Part shown: one piece after another, positions 1 through 7,729 of the stretch
Numbering within the stretch: position 1 is the first letter of the stretch
Layout of the letters: every line of letters begins with the position of its first letter
Assembly: GCF_024437745.1 (NCBI RefSeq)
Contig: NZ_JANFNY010000001.1
Span: forward strand, 137,037 to 178,719
Source: Roseomonas sp. GC11
Lineage (GTDB): Bacteria; Pseudomonadota; Alphaproteobacteria; Acetobacterales; Acetobacteraceae
Direction of reading: 5' to 3'
DNA length: 41,683 nt
Notes under the pieces: model-generated
Told to the model about the DNA's origin: nothing
The model's database searches: none
Seen by the model: only the letters and a program-made list of their open reading frames with translations
Program-made: the position numbers and the translations under genes

Positions 1-48
1 GGCTCACGCCGCCTCGCTCCAGCCGCAGGCGGCGAAGGCGGCGCGCAT

Positions 49-71
49 GGCCCCCATCTTCTGTCTGTCAG
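49..71. repeat. Fragment of the ruvA-ruvB repeat family
   Basis: These 23 bases match bases 38436-38458, inside the palindromic element between ruvA and ruvB, at 21 of 23 positions. The shared core starts GGCCCCCATCTT and ends CTGTCAG. The fragment lies just past the iron-binding protein gene and its hairpin. On the minus strand a short peptide frame (ending WSEAA, stop at 4-6) runs across it, but it overlaps the repeat, so I do not call it a gene. Confidence 0.55.
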
Positions 72-72
72 G

Positions 73-95
73 GGCGGCGGGCGATGCCCGCCGCC
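73..95 (-). terminator. Hairpin after the iron-binding protein gene
   Basis: A perfect 10-bp GC stem (GGCGGCGGGC paired with GCCCGCCGCC) with a 3-base loop starts 4 bases past the stop of the substrate-binding protein gene. No U-tract follows, so it may be a 3'-end stabiliser or a Rho-dependent end rather than a classical intrinsic terminator. Confidence 0.45.
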
Positions 96-99
96 TCGC

Positions 100-1131
100 T
101 CAGTTCCAGCCGGCCCGCTGCAACAGCTGCAGCGCCTCCGGTGTGCGGTCCAGATTGCCCGCGGCATTCACCGGCTCGGCGCGGAACTTGCCCATCGCCG
201 CCAGCGCCGGATGCAGCGGCGCATCCTCCACCACCGGATATTCCATATTGCCCAGGGCGAACATCTCCTGCGCCTTGTGCGTCGTCATGAACTCCAGGAA
301 GCGCAGCGCCTGCGCCCGGTTCGGCGCGCTCTTCACCAGCCCGGCGGCGGAGATGTTCACATGCGTCCCCCGGTCGCCCTCGCCCTGGTTCGGGAAGATC
401 ACGCCAATCCGCTTGAACAGCGCCTGCTCCTCCGGCTTGTCGCTGCGGCCGAAATGGCCAAGATAGTAGCTGTTGGCGATGGCGATGCCGCACTGGCCGG
501 ACGGAATGGCACGGAACTGGTCGCGGTCACCCCCCTGCGGCGGACGCGCGAAATTGGCCACCACCCCGCGCGCCCAGGCCTCCGCCTTCTCCGGCCCGTC
601 AGCGATCAGCAGCGAGGCGGCAAGGCTGGTATTGTAGGGGTGCGAGCCGCTGCGCGTGCAGATCTGCCCGCGGAAGCGCGGATTGGCGAGATCCTCATAG
701 CGGTTCAGCCCCTCGGGCCGGCCCTTCTCGCGGTCATACATGATCAGCCGCGCCCGCTGGCTGATGGCGAACCACAGCCCGCCCGGATCGCGCAGCGCCG
801 CCGGCACCCGCCCGTCAATCACCGCCGAGCCATGAGGCGCCAGGATGCCCGCCTGCGCCGCCCGCGCGATCCGCGCCGCATCCACCGTCAGGAACACATC
901 CGCCGGGCTGTTGCCGCCCTCATTGCGGATACGCTCGATCAGCTGGTCCGCCTGCCCCTCGATCAGCCGCACCCGGATGCCGGTTTCCTTGGTGAATTCG
1001 TCATACAGGGCACGGTCGGTATCGTAATGCCGGGCCGAATAAAGGTTGATCTCGCCCCCCTGCGCGCGCGCCACGGCAGGAAGGGCGAAGGCAAGGGCGG
1101 AAAGCGTGGCCAGCACGGTGCGGCGGAACAT
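100..1131 (-). CDS. Fe(3+) ABC transporter substrate-binding protein (FutA/FbpA-like)
   Basis: A 343-residue periplasmic ferric-iron binding protein that would deliver iron to an ABC permease. Residues 1-23 form a signal peptide ending in ARA. The mature part opens with the family-typical EINLYSARHYDTD, and the paired tyrosines (Y222-Y223 in NSYYLG) are the usual Fe(3+) ligands. The C-terminus ends in a GWN that fits the usual GW-plus-one end of this family. The start at 1131 places the signal peptide correctly; its Shine-Dalgarno (GGGATGA) is weak. No permease or ATPase gene is in the window. The gene lies 78 bases past treY on the same strand and has a possible Fur box in that gap, so it is probably transcribed separately. 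The substrate is inferred from family resemblance. Confidence 0.88.
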   Translation of the reverse strand: MFRRTVLATLSALAFALPAVARAQGGEINLYSARHYDTDRALYDEFTKETGIRVRLIEGQADQLIERIRNEGGNSPADVFLTVDAARIARAAQAGILAPHGSAVIDGRVPAALRDPGGLWFAISQRARLIMYDREKGRPEGLNRYEDLANPRFRGQICTRSGSHPYNTSLAASLLIADGPEKAEAWARGVVANFARPPQGGDRDQFRAIPSGQCGIAIANSYYLGHFGRSDKPEEQALFKRIGVIFPNQGEGDRGTHVNISAAGLVKSAPNRAQALRFLEFMTTHKAQEMFALGNMEYPVVEDAPLHPALAAMGKFRAEPVNAAGNLDRTPEALQLLQRAGWN

Positions 1132-1171
1132 GGCGTCATCCCTGGATGCATTTTAATCCACCTCCCTAGAA

Positions 1172-1186
1172 TGAGAGGCACTCGCA
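1172..1186. promoter_or_regulatory. Possible Fur-type iron box
   Basis: TGAGAGGCACTCGCA is an imperfect 7-1-7 inverted repeat that matches the Fur core TGAGAATCATTCTCA at 11 of 15 positions. It lies about 40 bases upstream of the start of the ferric-iron binding protein gene, where an iron repressor would act. The match is by eye only, and the assignment leans on the function of the neighbouring gene. Confidence 0.4.
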
Positions 1187-1209
1187 GGAATTTCCAGGGC
1201 GGAAGCGTC

Positions 1210-3909
1210 TCAATTCCTGGCGGCGCGCAACACCACCAGCGGCAGGGGCAGCGCCGCCAGCCGCATCTCCGCCGCCCCCGCCACCCGCCCGCCCGCCAGC
1301 ACCTCCTCCCAGCCCCGGCCGGCGAGGTCGGCGGGCAGCGGCAGGGCGGTATCGCCCCAGCGCGCGGGGTCGGGGAAAGGCCCTTCCGCCCCCGGCGGCA
1401 TCAGCCACAACGGGCGCAGCGGCACCGCCACCAGCAGCGCCTCGCCCCCGGCGCGGCGCAGGAAGGCCAGGCAGCCCTCCGCCATCGCGCCGCGCGGGGA
1501 GAGGGGGACATAATCCCCCGCCTCGAACAGCGCCGGGGCCGTGGCGCGGAGCGCGAGCAGCCGCTGGATCACCCGCTGCTTCACCGCCCCGTCCCGCCAG
1601 CGCCCGGCCAGCGCCGCCAGCGGCGCCGGGTCAGCCAATGCCGCCAGCGGCGCCGGGTCGGCCAGCGCGGCGGCGCGCGCGGCATAGTCCACGGGGCGGC
1701 GGTTATCCGGGTCCACCAGCGAGAAATCCCAGAAGTCGCAGCCCTGGTAGAGATCGGGCACGCCCGGCACCGTCAGCCGCAGCACCGCCTGGGCGAGCGA
1801 GGCCAGCGCCGCCGGGGCGGCGATCCGCCGCGCGAAATCATGCAGGGCGCGGGGCAGGGCGGGGTCCGCCGCGCGGTCCAGCAGCCCGTGCAGAAAGGCC
1901 GCCGAGGCTTCCTCATAGGCCGCCTCGGGCATCGCCCAGCCGGTGCGCCGCTTGGCCTCGCGCATCGCCTTGCGCTGCCAGCCCGCCAGCCGCTCCGCCC
2001 AGGCGGCGAGCGCCATGCCATCCCCGGGCGCGAGATCGAGCGGCCAGGCGGCGACGATCATCTGCACCAGCATGGCGGCCTCGCCCGGCTCCGGCGCCGG
2101 GCCCTCCGGCAGCGCCCGCACCAGCCCCGCCGCACGCCCCAGCACGTCGCGCAGGAAGGCCGCCCAGTCCTCCGCCATGCCGGAGAGCAGGGCGAGGCGC
2201 ATGCGAAGATCCTCGCCGCGCTTGTGGTCATGCGTCGCCGTGGCCAGCAGGGCGCGCGGAAAATCGCGCCCGCGCGCCGCCGCGGCGGCATGAAACCCCC
2301 CGGCGGAGAGGAAAAACTGGCCGGGATTCGAGCCCACCTCATTGCGCGAGAGCAGCCGCCCGTAGCGGTAGAAGGCGGTATCCTCCACCGATTTCGCGGC
2401 GGTGGGGGAGGAAAGCTGCTGGAAGCGCGCCCGCGCCCGCAGCAGGGCCTGGCGGGATTCACCGGGTGGGCGCTGGCGCGGCGCCTCCCCGGCCAGCCAG
2501 AACAGCATCTGGTCCAGCACCGCGTGGTCGGTGGGGGGCAGATGCGCCCGCGCCGCCCCCGCCGCCTGCCGCAGCACCGCCCCATCCGCCTCGCCCGGCC
2601 GCCCGGCGCGGACATAGACGCGATAGACGGGGAAATGCGCCAGCAATTCCGCCAGCACCCGCCGGATGGCCCGGAAGGAAATATCGCGCGTGCGCAGATG
2701 GGCGCGGGCCAGATGGTGCAGGGCGCGGGCGCAGCCATCGAGTTCGGCGGCGAGATTGTCGCGCAGGATCTGGCGGCGGGCCGCCACCTCCTCCGCCGCG
2801 AAATCCCGCGCGCTGCCGCTCACCTCCCGCCACAGGGCGGAGAGCGGCGCCTCCCCGGCCGGGTCGTGCAGCACGGCGCCCACCTGGTCCATGAAGTCAT
2901 AGCCCGTGCTGCCATCCACGCCCCAGCGTTCCGGCAGGCGCTCGCCGGGCGCCAGGATTTTTTCCACCACGATATAGGGGGCGCCCGCCGGGGCACCGGC
3001 CGGGCGGCGCGCCCCGGCCGCCGCCATGCGGCGGCGCAGGCGGCGGCAATACCCCGCCGGATCGGCCAGCCCGTCGATATGGTCGATGCGCACGCCATCG
3101 ATCAGCCCCTCCGTATAAAGGCGCAGCACCAGGGCATGGGTGGCGTCGAACACCGCCGGCACCTCGGCGCGCAGCCCGGCGAGGCCGGTGACATCGAAGA
3201 AGCGGCGCCAGTTGATCTCATCCGCCGCGCAGCGCCACCAGGCGAGGCGGTAATGCTGCCGCTCCAGCAGGGTATGCAGCCGCGCCGCCCCCGCCACCCC
3301 GCGCGGGTCATAGGGCGCGAGGCCCTCCGGCGCCTCCAGCACGGCGCGCGCATCCTCCGGGCGGATGGGGAAGCGGTTGTCGAAATAGGCGAGGGAGAGG
3401 CCGGTCGGCCCCTCCGCCACCAGGGCCAGCTCCCCCTCCGCCAGCGCCTCGCCATAGGGGCGGCCGAGGAAGGGGGCCAGCAGCCGGCCGGCCAGGGCCG
3501 GGTCCGCGCTGTCCCAGTCGATATCGAAGAAGGCGGCGAAGCGGCTCTCCCGGCCATGCGCCAGCACATCCTGCCACCAGGGATTGTGCGGCCCGTCCAC
3601 CCCCATGTGGTTGGGCACGATGTCGAGCAGCAGCCCCATCCCGGCGGCGCGCAGCGCGGCCACCAGCCGGCGCAGCGCCGCCTCCCCGCCCAGCGCCGGG
3701 TTCACCGCGTCATAGGCCGTGATGTCATAGCCATGCAGCGAGCCCGGCGCCGCCGGCAGCAGCGGCGAGGCATAGAGATGGCTCACCCCGAGCCGCGCCA
3801 GATAGGGCACCCGCGCCACCGCGTCGTCCAGCGTGAAGCCGGCATGGAACTGCATGCGGCAGGTGGCGCGCGGCGCCGTATGGGCGGCAGGGGGGGGGGC
3901 GGGGGTCAT
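1210..3909 (-). CDS. treY: Maltooligosyltrehalose synthase TreY
   Basis: An 899-residue cytoplasmic GH13 enzyme that turns the reducing end of a maltodextrin into an alpha,alpha-1,1-linked trehalosyl group, the first step of the TreY-TreZ route. It opens with the TreY-typical QFHAGFTLDDA and YASP(L)L segments. Likely nucleophile D276 lies in DGVRIDHIDGLADP, and acid/base E316 in YIVVEKIL. The TreY signatures GSTGYDF and THDHKRGED are both present. The start ATG overlaps the malQ stop (ATGA), so it is probably translationally coupled. Near the C-terminus the segment ADPAPLAAL occurs twice in tandem (DNA about 1605-1670), a recent in-frame duplication in an alanine/proline-rich linker. It is the last gene of the glucan operon. 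Confidence 0.95.
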   Translation of the reverse strand: MTPAPPPAAHTAPRATCRMQFHAGFTLDDAVARVPYLARLGVSHLYASPLLPAAPGSLHGYDITAYDAVNPALGGEAALRRLVAALRAAGMGLLLDIVPNHMGVDGPHNPWWQDVLAHGRESRFAAFFDIDWDSADPALAGRLLAPFLGRPYGEALAEGELALVAEGPTGLSLAYFDNRFPIRPEDARAVLEAPEGLAPYDPRGVAGAARLHTLLERQHYRLAWWRCAADEINWRRFFDVTGLAGLRAEVPAVFDATHALVLRLYTEGLIDGVRIDHIDGLADPAGYCRRLRRRMAAAGARRPAGAPAGAPYIVVEKILAPGERLPERWGVDGSTGYDFMDQVGAVLHDPAGEAPLSALWREVSGSARDFAAEEVAARRQILRDNLAAELDGCARALHHLARAHLRTRDISFRAIRRVLAELLAHFPVYRVYVRAGRPGEADGAVLRQAAGAARAHLPPTDHAVLDQMLFWLAGEAPRQRPPGESRQALLRARARFQQLSSPTAAKSVEDTAFYRYGRLLSRNEVGSNPGQFFLSAGGFHAAAAARGRDFPRALLATATHDHKRGEDLRMRLALLSGMAEDWAAFLRDVLGRAAGLVRALPEGPAPEPGEAAMLVQMIVAAWPLDLAPGDGMALAAWAERLAGWQRKAMREAKRRTGWAMPEAAYEEASAAFLHGLLDRAADPALPRALHDFARRIAAPAALASLAQAVLRLTVPGVPDLYQGCDFWDFSLVDPDNRRPVDYAARAAALADPAPLAALADPAPLAALAGRWRDGAVKQRVIQRLLALRATAPALFEAGDYVPLSPRGAMAEGCLAFLRRAGGEALLVAVPLRPLWLMPPGAEGPFPDPARWGDTALPLPADLAGRGWEEVLAGGRVAGAAEMRLAALPLPLVVLRAARN

Positions 3910-5957
3910 GCGGGCGCTCTCCGCGCCCGCGCCAGGCCGCGCAGGCGCCGTTCGATGGCGGGGTCCTGGAACATCCGCTCCACCGGGGGGGAAAGGCGGC
4001 GGCGCCAGTTGGGATGCTCGTCAACGGTGCCGGGCAGGTTGGGTTGCTCCACCGCCGCCAGCGCATCCTCGAGCGGCAGCAGGGCGAGGCCGCAGCGCGC
4101 CCGGCCGATATAGGCGGCGGCCGCATCGGCCACCGGCGCCACCGCCTCCGGCGGCGGGGGCGGGCCCGCGGCCACCCCGGCGCGGCGGAAGGCGGCCCAG
4201 AGCCGCGGCCGCTCCACCATGCGCGCCGCCGCCTGCCCCTCCAGCGTGAGGCCCAGCCGCTCCCGCCATTCCAGGTCGCGCCCGCGCCACCAGCCGGCGA
4301 CGCTGGGCAGGTCATGCGTCGAGGTCATGGCCACCGCCTCGCGCGTCCAGCGCTGCGGCGCCCGGAAGCCGCCCGCCGCCTGCTCGAACCACATCACCCG
4401 CATGCCGGCGAGGCCGGCGCGCTCCAGCGCCGGGCGGAAGCCCGCCGGCACGGTGCCGAGATCCTCGCCGATGACGATGGCCCGGTGGCGGTGCGATTCC
4501 AGCGCCACCAGCCGCAGCAGGTCCTCCTGCGGGTAGCGCAGATAGCAGCCCCCGGCCGGGCTGGCGCCGCGCGGCACCAGCCAGAGGCGGCGCAGCCCCA
4601 GCACATGGTCCAGCCGCACCCCGCCGGCATGGCGGAAGGCGGTGGCGAGCATGGCGCGGAAGGCGGCGAAGCCGGTGGCGCGCAGCCCGTGCGGGGCATA
4701 GGTGGTGATGCCCCAGCCCTGCCCGCGCGTGTTGAAGAGGTCCGGCGGCGCGCCGATCTCGACATCCGACAGAAATTCGTCCTGGCGGGACCAGGCATCG
4801 CTGCCGCCGCCATCGACGCCGATGGCAAGATCCGCCACCAGCCCGATGCGCGCCCCCGCCTGCCGCGCCGCCGCCTGCGCCGCGCCCAGCCCCCGGTCGG
4901 CCAGCCATTGCAGGAAGGCGTGCTGCTCCACCGCCTCCGCCTGGGTGGCGGCGAAGGCGGCGACCTCCGGGCTCTCCGGGTCGCGCAGCGCGGCGGGCCA
5001 GTCCCGCCAGTGCCAGCGCGCCGGGTTTTCCGCCAACTGCGTGGCGTGCAGCGCCTCGAACACCGCGTGGCGGTGCAGCGCCGTGCCGCCTTCGGCCCGG
5101 AAGGCGGCGAATTCGGCGCGCAGCCCCTCCGGCGCCACGCGGGCAAAGGCGGCATGGAGCTGGCGCAGCCGCGCCAGCCGGGCACGGGCGACGGCGGGCC
5201 AGTCCACGAGGTCCAGCGCCTCCAGCCGCGCCCATTCGGCGGCGAGTTCGGGCGGGAAGGCGGGGGTGAGGGCGCCCAGAAGCGCCTCCCCCTCGGCATG
5301 GCGCGCATCCAGCCGCAGCCGGCTGGAGGGGGCATAGGGGCTGAAGCGCGAGGGATCGGCGCTGAACTGCGCATGCACCGGGCTGAGGGCGATGGCATCC
5401 GCCCCCAGCGCCGCCGCGCCGGCGGCCAGCCGCGCCAGGGCGGCATAATCGCCCACCCCGCCATCGCCCTCCCGCCGCAGCGCGTAGAGCTGCACCGCCA
5501 GCCCCCAGGCCCCGCCGCCCGGGCAGGCCTCGGCGATGCGGTGGCCATGCTCCGGCGCGACCGCCAGGGTCAGCGGCGCCCCGCCCAGTTCCAGCGTGTA
5601 GTAGCCCGGCAGGGCGGGGGCGGTGAGGCGCGCCCCGCCGCCCGGGGCAGCTTCGGCCAGGCCCTCCACCATGGTGCCATCCTCCGCCATCAGCCGGTAG
5701 CGGCCGGGGGGCTGGGAGAAGCGCAGCGCTCCGCCGGGCAGGGCGGTGCGCAGCGGTGCCGGGCGGCGCTGCGCCGCGTGCCAGTGGGCAAGGCTTTCTT
5801 TCCGTTGCGCCTGGCTGGCGCAGGGCAGGCCGAGCGCCGTGAGCACGGCGCGCAGCGTCTCGGGCGTGGTGCCGCGCGGGCGGCCCTGCGCATCCTCCCA
5901 GCGCGCCATCAGCCCGACGGCGCGGGCGAGGCGGTGCAGGCTGTCCTCCCCGTTCAT
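3906..5957 (-). CDS. malQ: 4-alpha-glucanotransferase MalQ (amylomaltase)
   Basis: A 683-residue GH77 disproportionating enzyme that moves maltosyl and longer units between glucan chains, and so lengthens the short oligosaccharides that debranching releases. Nucleophile D450 lies in GGVRLDHVLGLRRLW, acid/base E498 in IGEDLGTV, and the third carboxylate in TSTHDLPSVAGWW. An N-terminal all-beta region (about 1-145) precedes the barrel, as in long bacterial MalQ. The frame stays open upstream to 6155, but those residues are arginine/glycine-rich shadow of treZ. The ATG at 5957 overlaps the treZ stop by ATGA and starts a normal-looking protein, so I chose it. It lies between treZ and treY, which are adjacent in many genomes. 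Confidence 0.93.
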   Translation of the reverse strand: MNGEDSLHRLARAVGLMARWEDAQGRPRGTTPETLRAVLTALGLPCASQAQRKESLAHWHAAQRRPAPLRTALPGGALRFSQPPGRYRLMAEDGTMVEGLAEAAPGGGARLTAPALPGYYTLELGGAPLTLAVAPEHGHRIAEACPGGGAWGLAVQLYALRREGDGGVGDYAALARLAAGAAALGADAIALSPVHAQFSADPSRFSPYAPSSRLRLDARHAEGEALLGALTPAFPPELAAEWARLEALDLVDWPAVARARLARLRQLHAAFARVAPEGLRAEFAAFRAEGGTALHRHAVFEALHATQLAENPARWHWRDWPAALRDPESPEVAAFAATQAEAVEQHAFLQWLADRGLGAAQAAARQAGARIGLVADLAIGVDGGGSDAWSRQDEFLSDVEIGAPPDLFNTRGQGWGITTYAPHGLRATGFAAFRAMLATAFRHAGGVRLDHVLGLRRLWLVPRGASPAGGCYLRYPQEDLLRLVALESHRHRAIVIGEDLGTVPAGFRPALERAGLAGMRVMWFEQAAGGFRAPQRWTREAVAMTSTHDLPSVAGWWRGRDLEWRERLGLTLEGQAAARMVERPRLWAAFRRAGVAAGPPPPPEAVAPVADAAAAYIGRARCGLALLPLEDALAAVEQPNLPGTVDEHPNWRRRLSPPVERMFQDPAIERRLRGLARARRAPA

Positions 5958-7729
5958 GCCCCGGCCTCGCGCAGCCAGGCGATGGCGCTGCGCGGCGGCA
6001 ATTCGCCCGCCGCCACGGCCTCCGCCACGCCGGGGGCGGAGCCGGCCAGGATGGCGCCTTCCCCCAGCGGCGGAGACAGCGCCGTAGACAGCGCCAGGGC
6101 GCCATCGCCGAACTGCGCGGCGATGCCGAGCACGGCGCCATCGGCCAGCTGCCATTCCGCCCGCACCGCGCGCGGGGCGAGGGCGCGGGCGCCGAGGCTT
6201 TTCGCCCCCGCCAGACGGAAGGCCAGCCGCTCCCGCCGCAGCGCCAGCAGCCCGGCGATATAGGCTTCCGCCTCCGCCTTCGGCGCGGCCATGCGCTCGG
6301 CGGGGTCGGGGCGGCTGGCGGCGAAGGTGGCGGGGTCGTTGGGATCCGGGATGCGCGCCCGCCGCGCCGGGTCCTGGAAGGCGGCGAAGCGGGCGAATTC
6401 GCGCCGCCGCCCCTCGCGCACCGCCTCCGCCAGCGCCGGCGCGGCGAAGCCGGTGAAGAAGAGGAAGGGGCGTTCCGAGAAGAATTCGTCACCCATGAAG
6501 AGCATCGGCACGGGCGGCGCGAGCAGCAGCAGCAGGAAGGCCGCGCGCAGCGCATCCGGCGGCGCCAGGCTGGCGATGCGCTCGCCGAAGGCGCGGTTGC
6601 CCACCTGGTCGTGGTTCTGCAGCGCGTTGACGAAGGCCGAGGGCGGCAGATGCGCCGAGGGCTGGCCGCGCGCATGGCCGAGATGGGCCGAGACCTCGCC
6701 CTGATAGACAAAGCCTTCCGCCAGGGCGCGGGCGAGGCGCGCCGCCGGGGCATCGGCATAGTCGGCGTAATAGGCCTCCGCCTCGCCGGTCAGCAGCACG
6801 TGCAGGCAGTGGTGGGCATCGTCATTCCACTGCGCGTCGAATTTTTCCGCCAGCAGCGCGGCATCGTTGCGCTCATTCTCCAGCACCAGATAGACGGGCC
6901 GCGCGATGGCCGCGCGCACCCGCTCTGACAGCTCGGCCAGGAAGGTTTCGCTGGCGATGGCGTGCACGGCATCCAGCCGCAGCCCGTCGAAGCGGTATTC
7001 GCGCAGCCAGAAGAGGGCGTTCCCGATGAAGAAGTCGCGCACCTCGGGCCGGCGGAAATCGATGGCGTCGCCCCAGGGGGTGCGCAGATCGCCGCGGAAG
7101 AAGCCGGGGGCGATGCTGTGCCAGTAATTCCCGGCCGGGCCGAAATGGTTGTAGACGACATCGAGCATGACGGCGAGGCCATGGCCATGCGCCGCATCCA
7201 CCAGCGCCTTCAGCTCCTCCGGCGTGCCATAGGCGCCATCGGGGGCATAGGGCAGCACGCCGTCATAGCCCCAGTTGCGCGCACCGGAGAAATCATTCAC
7301 CGGCATCAGCTCCAGCGTGTTCACGCCGAGCGCCGCGAGGCGCGGCAGCGCGTCGATGACGCCGCGGAAGCCGCCCATGGCCCCCACATGCAGCTCATAG
7401 ACCACGCTCTGCGGCCAGGGATGCGGGTTCCACGCCGTGTTCTGCCAGTGATAGGCGGCATGGTTGGTGACGATGCTCCAGCCCTCCGCATCGCCTTCCT
7501 GCGCGTGGGAGGCGGGGTCGGGCACGGTGGGGCCATCGCCCAGGGCATAGCGGTAGCGCGTGCCGGGTGGTGCCTCCGTCTCCAGGGTCCACCAGCCCTC
7601 CGGCGCGGCCTGCATCGGCAGCGGCATGGCATCGCGGCGCAGCAGGGTGACACCGGGCTGGCCCGGCGCCCAGAGGCGGAAGCGGCACCGCCCGCCGCCC
7701 AGAGGCAGCGCACCGAAGGCATGGGTCAT
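5954..7729 (-). CDS. treZ: Malto-oligosyltrehalose trehalohydrolase TreZ
   Basis: A 591-residue GH13 enzyme that cleaves free trehalose from the maltooligosyltrehalose made by TreY. It has an N-terminal CBM48-like beta domain (about 1-95), then the barrel. Nucleophile D253 lies in FDGLRLDAVHAI, acid/base E284 in VYLVLENERND (a TreZ signature), and a third carboxylate in NALQNHDQVGNRA. The frame continues upstream into glgX, but the ATG at 7729 overlaps the glgX stop (ATGA) and begins MTHAFGALPL, which leads directly into the beta domain. It is coupled to glgX upstream and malQ downstream. All catalytic motifs are intact. Confidence 0.95.
   Translation of the reverse strand: MTHAFGALPLGGGRCRFRLWAPGQPGVTLLRRDAMPLPMQAAPEGWWTLETEAPPGTRYRYALGDGPTVPDPASHAQEGDAEGWSIVTNHAAYHWQNTAWNPHPWPQSVVYELHVGAMGGFRGVIDALPRLAALGVNTLELMPVNDFSGARNWGYDGVLPYAPDGAYGTPEELKALVDAAHGHGLAVMLDVVYNHFGPAGNYWHSIAPGFFRGDLRTPWGDAIDFRRPEVRDFFIGNALFWLREYRFDGLRLDAVHAIASETFLAELSERVRAAIARPVYLVLENERNDAALLAEKFDAQWNDDAHHCLHVLLTGEAEAYYADYADAPAARLARALAEGFVYQGEVSAHLGHARGQPSAHLPPSAFVNALQNHDQVGNRAFGERIASLAPPDALRAAFLLLLLAPPVPMLFMGDEFFSERPFLFFTGFAAPALAEAVREGRRREFARFAAFQDPARRARIPDPNDPATFAASRPDPAERMAAPKAEAEAYIAGLLALRRERLAFRLAGAKSLGARALAPRAVRAEWQLADGAVLGIAAQFGDGALALSTALSPPLGEGAILAGSAPGVAEAVAAGELPPRSAIAWLREAGA

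Noticed and set aside
4-57. Short minus-strand peptide frame ending WSEAA just past the iron-binding protein gene
   Set aside because: It looks like a gene end (CGWSEAA), but part of it is the dispersed repeat at 49-71, and no upstream coding sequence connects to it.
211-4113. A 1300-codon open frame on the plus strand opposite treY and the iron-binding gene
   Set aside because: Arginine/proline/glutamine-rich, no domain pattern, and opposite two well-recognised genes; a product of high GC in the wobble position.
4312-6759. Long second minus-strand frame overlapping malQ and treZ
   Set aside because: It reads Arg/Ser/Pro-rich without motifs, while the chosen frames give complete MalQ and TreZ.
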